Assembly (NCBI GenBank): GCA_020747065.1
Contig: JAGMVK010000007.1
Coordinates: 930,001-994,000 of the forward strand
DNA from: Cadophora sp. MPI-SDFR-AT-0126
Taxonomy: Eukaryota > Ascomycota > Leotiomycetes > Helotiales > Ploettnerulaceae
Direction of reading: 5' to 3'
DNA: 64,000 bases
Of this stretch, positions 59,635 through 64,000 are shown in pieces. Position numbers and translations under genes: made by a program. Within the stretch, counting starts at the first letter, position 1, and every line of letters begins with the position of its first letter. The notes beneath the pieces are model-generated. The model was not told the DNA's origin. It searched no databases and saw nothing but the letters and a program-made list of their open reading frames with translations.

Positions 59635-60622
59635 ATGATGCCTTCTTCTTCTCAAGATAAAGATACAACTTCCGTAGCTATAAATCCACGTCTGTTGATG
59701 GGAAGTAGAGATAAAGGCGTGCTCTGGTACAACCCAGACTTTCCAGGTCTCACTGAAGACCAGAAAGATCTCCTTGAGAACTATGGCCACCTCGATCCAG
59801 AGCTTCTCATCCACCATATCCTGGTGGTGGTAAGTCTCCAGGGACTTATCTAGAGACCAAAGCTGACGGTCTATCCAGCGAGAAAAAGCTTGGGATGTCC
59901 ATCCACTACCATGCATCGTAAGTCACAACAGCCCGCTTGAGCAGATGGACACTGAGCGAAATATAGGGCCACTTCCGATTCATCAATCTCACCTTGTCCC
60001 GTTCGCCTTCGTACCTACATATCCTGGGTTTGTTGAAAGCAGGAGGCAATCTCCTTGACCTAGGTTGCTGTTTCGGGCAAGATCTCAGGAAACTCATACA
60101 TAACGGCGCTCCAGCATCATCGCTCTTCGGTGCTGAGTTGCGAAGCGAGTTCATAGAACTGGGCTATGAGCTCTTCTCGACATAGACAAGCTTGGAGTAC
60201 AGTTCCTCACGGCAGATATCTTCGACCCCGACTCCTTGTTGAAGCAATTGGATGGCCAGATGGACGTAGTGTACATTGGCCTCTTCTTGCATCTCTTCGA
60301 CTGGGACGGTCAGCGAAAGGCGTGTGAGCGGATCGTGCGGCTTTTGAAGCCGGAGAAAGGGGTGTTGGTTCTGGGGCAGCAGGTTGGAAGTTTGGTGGCT
60401 TGTAATGTGAAGTTTGAAGGAGGAAGGACGGTTACTCGGCATGATTTGGCGAGCTTTGAGAGGCTGTGGAAGGAGGTGGGAGAGGCGACTGGTATGGAGT
60501 GGGTGGTGCGGGCAGAGTTAGACGGAGGACTTGGTATCGAGGATGGGAAGCGCGAGTGTGGGATAACCAGGAGACAAGGAGATTGGTCTTTGAGATCAGG
60601 AGAGCCTCGTGAGGGTAGATAG
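59635..60622 (+). pseudogene. SAM-dependent methyltransferase with a frameshift
   Basis: Exons 59635-59829, 59879-59917 (39 nt) and 59967 onward. The N-terminal helices (LWYNPDFPGLT, HHILVVREKAWDVHPLPC) and the SAM-binding strand GGNLLDLGCCFGQDLRKL with LFGAELRSEFIELGYELF match a fungal class I methyltransferase family found in secondary-metabolism clusters. Right after GYELF the frame hits TAG at 60183-60185, while the sequence continues in the next frame from about 60176 (LDIDKLGVQFLTADIFD, then VYIGLFLHLFDWDGQRKACERIVRLLKPEKG) to a stop at 60620-60622. No splice pair bridges this without deleting conserved sequence. The simplest reading is a one-base deletion near 60176, either real or an assembly error. 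The full product would be about 290 aa. Confidence 0.75.
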
Positions 60623-61251
60623 GGGCGGCCTTCTATTCATCCGTCGCAGCTTTCATAATGATGCTTTGCGCTCATTCAGTATAGCCGTTCCAGTCTGACT
60701 CAGTAGTCATGTTTACCTTGCTTTCGGGGATGGTTATGTTCTGCGTGCTTGAATTAGAGAAAACCACTGTAGGCGAAGGATAATATATGAGGAGGTACCT
60801 AAGGTAGGAACGCAGCAAAACACGAGCCAGCTTGGCCTGAAGGACATAGAAATAGAACCGCACACGAGCAGGTGTCAAATCGATGTTGTTTTTGAATGGA
60901 GGGCGGCAAAGCTTGTTCGAGAGCCACGTGGAATGAGGGGTAATGTAATTTATTACAGAAGCATCGATTCGTCGTGGGTACCTGACTATCACTATCGGTC
61001 CTGCAGTAGAAGAAGTAGGTACCTGCCACCGCGGAAGCTAAACATTCAGCCAAAAGGGCACGTTTCTCGGGCTGTTTCCTCGGGGGGAGAAGTTAAGGAT
61101 TTCAAAGTATCAAGAGTGAAGTTGTGCCTGTTTGATACCCTCGTAGGACGATGCCATTAAAGTGTGCACGGAGGTTGCATACGCATACCTACAGTACTGT
61201 AGAGCCCTACTGTACTGTAGTAAAAGAATCCAGTGGGGAATAGATAAGACC

Positions 61252-61305
61252 CGACCGCCCGACCGACCGACCGACCGACCCTTGCAAAGCAGGCAGGCAG
61301 GCAGG
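61252..61305 (+). repeat. (CCGA)n and (GGCA)n microsatellites
   Basis: CCGACCGA-type run at about 61252-61280, followed by AGGC tetramers at about 61290-61305. Confidence 0.75.
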
Positions 61306-61571
61306 GGAAAAGGAAACGCATTGGACTTCCATATACTGCAAAGATCGATTTTGCGATTGTTGAGAAATTTGCCTGCCTTGGCATGGGGCAGGCATGGGCA
61401 GCTCGTACTCTAGACAGGAAGATCTGCTGCCTACCATCAAAGCTTTTTTGAGTTCCAGACCGCTCCCTCCCTGCCTCCCTCTCCGCCCAAAGTTCCATTT
61501 TCGTGGTCAAGGTAGGTCGGACCAGTTGTTGTAGGTAGGTAGGACAAGGATGCAGAACAGCTGTACGGAAG

Positions 61572-61593
61572 TACATATACCTTTCGTACTTGG
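61572..61593 (-). repeat. dispersed 22-nt repeat, copy 2
   Basis: The reverse strand reads CCAAGTACGAAAGGTATATG then TA, one mismatch from the copy at 52361-52382. Confidence 0.6.
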
Positions 61594-61610
61594 TAGATCG
61601 CGAGATGATG

Positions 61611-61639
61611 AGGCGAGGCGAGGCGAGGCGAGGCGAGGC
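61611..61639 (+). repeat. (AGGCG)n microsatellite
   Basis: Nearly six perfect AGGCG pentamers. Confidence 0.8.
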
Positions 61640-61763
61640 CAGGTGGGCAAACTCCAAACTCCACCTCCACCCCCGTTGACATGACATCATTGCTTTTGCT
61701 CCCCTTCTCCCTCACTCTCTCCATCTGATCTGCTCTGTGGAGGAACGGACGGACGGGGGGCTG

Positions 61764-61789
61764 GGGCTGGCTGGCTGGCTGGCTGGCTG
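61764..61789 (+). repeat. (GGCT)n microsatellite
   Basis: Six tandem CTGG/GGCT tetramers. Confidence 0.8.
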
Positions 61790-61927
61790 CGGTGGAGATG
61801 AGATAACATGAGATGAGCGGACAGGATACTTATACATACAGTACAATACATACATACATACAGTACATTATTAGGGATGCTTTACTTGATAGAAAAGAGC
61901 AAAGCCCATAAACATCCCAATCTTCGG

Positions 61928-61947
61928 CATGCATGCATGCATGCATG
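61928..61947 (+). repeat. (GCAT)n microsatellite
   Basis: Five tandem GCAT tetramers, self-complementary. Confidence 0.8.
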
Positions 61948-62079
61948 TATGCCTGCCATGTTCCTACCCGGTCTCGTACCCGTACTGTTACAGTACAGCA
62001 TTGTACTTACAGGCTTGCAATCAAGACTTAGACCCGGCCTCTAGGGCAAAGAACCTGGTGTACAATACTTACTCCCCTT

Positions 62080-62125
62080 CCTACCTACCTACCTACCTAC
62101 CTACCTACCTAAGTACCTAAGTACC
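62080..62125 (+). repeat. (CTAC)n and AAGTACCT repeats
   Basis: At least five CTAC/CCTA tetramers at about 62090-62111, followed by two AAGTACCT units. Confidence 0.8.
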
Positions 62126-62631
62126 TTTTTTACATACATACTTGCCTGCAAGGATTTGTGTTGCCCTAAGTCAATCAATAATATCTTATCATACCATACA
62201 GACAATACCGTCCCGCGTCTCGGGAGAGCACACTCCCACTCCCATTCCCACTCCCGCCTCTGACGCGCTTTCTAATGCCCATGCATGTATGCATGTACTT
62301 GATTCACACCTTCCCCAACCCGTCTTTAGCCTTACATACGTTTTTAAGAGCTTTAGGGTGAGGTAGGACGGACAGGGTTGGGTCAAGGTCAACACATGTG
62401 CCCTTCGAACTAACTATTTCTTTTCTCCCCGGTGATTTACCTCCGTACTACTCGCCGCGTAGCAATTTTTAAACTACTTACTGAGCGCTTCAAGGAGAAG
62501 GACATTCTCGAAGGTCTCTTTACCTTCCTTCACTGCGACCTTCTTGGTCCCTAGTCCCAGCTCAGCGCTCTCAACCAAATAATTGCGGCCCAAGTTCCAG
62601 TGCGAAGTCCCACCTCAATACGTCACCCAGA

Positions 62632-64000
62632 ATGGTCCAGATCAACCATCATGAGTACTTGAGCGAGGAGGAGAAGCGTTTGAAAGAGGATCGAGAACGA
62701 ACGAAGTACTGGAAGAAGTGGGGTCCCTATGTGGCCGAGAGACAATGGGCAACAGGTACTGGCTCGACTCCTGCTGTCTGTCTACATGTCTAATTTCTGA
62801 CTATCATGATGAAGTCCGTGAAGATTACAGCGCCGATGGTGATGCCTGGAGTCGTGAGTCTGCCCTCCGAACTAATTGCCTACCGCCACCTTCGAGCCTT
62901 TCTAATCACCTGTAGATTTCCCTCACGAACACGCTCGATCAAGGACATTTCGCTGGGGGGAGGACGGCATTGCTGGTGTTTCGGATACCCATGGCTTGCA
63001 GAATATTGCTTTTGCGTTTTGGAATGAGGAAGAGTGGGTGCCATCGCGGGGTAGCTGGCTGGAGCTTCTGGGCTAACAAAAACAACAGCGATTTCTTGAA
63101 GGAGCGCCTTTTCGGCCTCTCGAATCCGCAGGGAAACCATGGCGAGAGCATCAAGGAGGCACATTTCCATGTTGATAACACTCCCACTGTATGTCACGAC
63201 GCCCATCGGCACATTGCATTTTACTGACCTGTTCAACTCCCAGCACTCCTATATGAAGCTCCTCTACAAATACCCCCAGAAGAAATTCCCCTACGAAGAC
63301 CTGATCAAAGAAAATGGAAAGCGAGGCAAGGAAGAACGAGAATACCAAATTGTTGATACCGGCATTTTTGACGACGACAGATATTGGGACATCATCATTG
63401 AAACTGCAAAGGAGACCGACGACCCAGACGAGCTGCTTTTCCGAGTCACGGCATGGAATCGTGGTCCTGAGCCAGCACCACTGCACATCATACCACATGT
63501 CTGGTTTAGAAACACATGGGCCTGGGGCTATGAGTCTGCAGACAAGAAGCCTAACATCCACCAGGTCAGCGAAACGGCTGCACAGAGCAAACACCACAAG
63601 CTGGGAGACCGCTATTTCTCACTCTCTCCGTCTCCAGGCGTCGGACCCAGCGGTCAAGATGTTCTTCCCAAACTCATATTCACAGAGAACGATACCAACT
63701 ACGAGAAATTGTACGGCGGTAAGAATGAACAGCCATATGTTAAGGACGCCTTCCACCGATACATTGTAGATGGTGAGAAGAAGGCAATCAACCCTAAGCG
63801 TACTGGGACGAAATCTGCAGCTTGGTTCAGTTTCAACGAGGCTGGGGGTGTCGCTCCAGGTGAGTGTGCCGTGGTGAGATTTCGAATCTCGAAGAAATAT
63901 GAAGACTACATTGATGAGGAGTTGTTTGACGACATAATGGAGAAGCGAAAGGAGGAGGCCGATGAATTTTATCACCGCATCAGTCCCCTTCCCATGTCCG
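62632..64000 (+). CDS. GH63-like glucosidase, 5' part (runs off the window)
   Basis: Exons 62632-62755, 62815-62853 (39 nt), 62916-63033, 63089-63188, and 63244 onward, open to the edge; 379 complete codons are seen. The start [20 protein letters not shown] leads into [76 protein letters not shown] and [18 protein letters not shown]. These blocks match fungal proteins annotated as glycoside hydrolase family 63 (mannosyl-oligosaccharide or mannosylglycerate-type alpha-glucosidases). The catalytic (alpha/alpha)6 domain would lie downstream, outside the window. No signal peptide or membrane anchor is present, so a cytosolic enzyme is likelier than ER glucosidase I. Length in the family is about 900 aa. 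Confidence 0.85.

Larger units (their letters stand above)
60623..62631. other. intergenic with a dense microsatellite cluster
   Basis: About 2 kb without a supported gene. Tandem repeats run from about 61252 to 62111 and are listed separately. The distal 200 bp is the leader of the GH63-like gene. Confidence 0.6.

Noticed and set aside
60130..60184. intron that would bridge the methyltransferase frameshift (GTGCTGAG...ACATAG)
   Set aside because: It would delete the conserved SAM-domain segment GAELRSEFIELGYELF, so a frameshift is more likely.

Overview
The window is nuclear DNA of a filamentous ascomycete (Pezizomycotina). Genes are split by many short GT-AG introns of about 45-65 nt, starts sit in fungal-type contexts (A or C at -3, often G at +4), intergenic regions are 0.2-4.7 kb, and the gene content is typical of this group. 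The class is not certain; Leotiomycetes is a guess. Gene models were built by hand from reading frames, splice sites and frame continuity. Every model below adds up to an intact frame unless stated.

Left half (about 4.7-24 kb) is mostly conserved housekeeping. It holds a 1342-aa protein whose N-terminus looks like an H2B-like plus H2A-like histone-fold pair, an F-box protein, a one-helix membrane protein, the KEOPS kinase BUD32, the glutamate-cysteine ligase modifier subunit, the AP-1 sigma adaptin, the RNA polymerase III repressor MAF1, and an MFS permease.

Middle (25.4-45.4 kb) is an accessory block dominated by three very large, uncharacterised, intron-rich genes. One is a 1911-aa DUF6603-like protein on the minus strand (19 exons). 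A protein of about 1314 aa (protein A) is divergently transcribed from the same 492-bp promoter. A 1420-aa protein (protein B) follows. From memory, all three resemble large bacterial proteins of unknown function. A small orphan protein lies on one side, and a claudin/Sur7-like four-helix membrane protein sits antisense between A and B. This block is the best candidate for an undescribed multi-protein system.

Right part (46-64 kb) is a loose set of accessory enzymes: a UDP-glycosyltransferase, a secreted germin-like cupin, a DHDPS-family aldolase, a MetX-like alpha/beta hydrolase, a HAD-IIA (CECR5-like) phosphatase, a SAM methyltransferase with a frameshift, and the start of a GH63-like glucosidase that runs off the right edge. 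Intergenic DNA here is rich in microsatellites and carries an inverted repeat with dispersed relatives. There is no PKS or NRPS, so it is not a classical secondary-metabolite cluster. I saw no tRNA, rRNA or CRISPR array.
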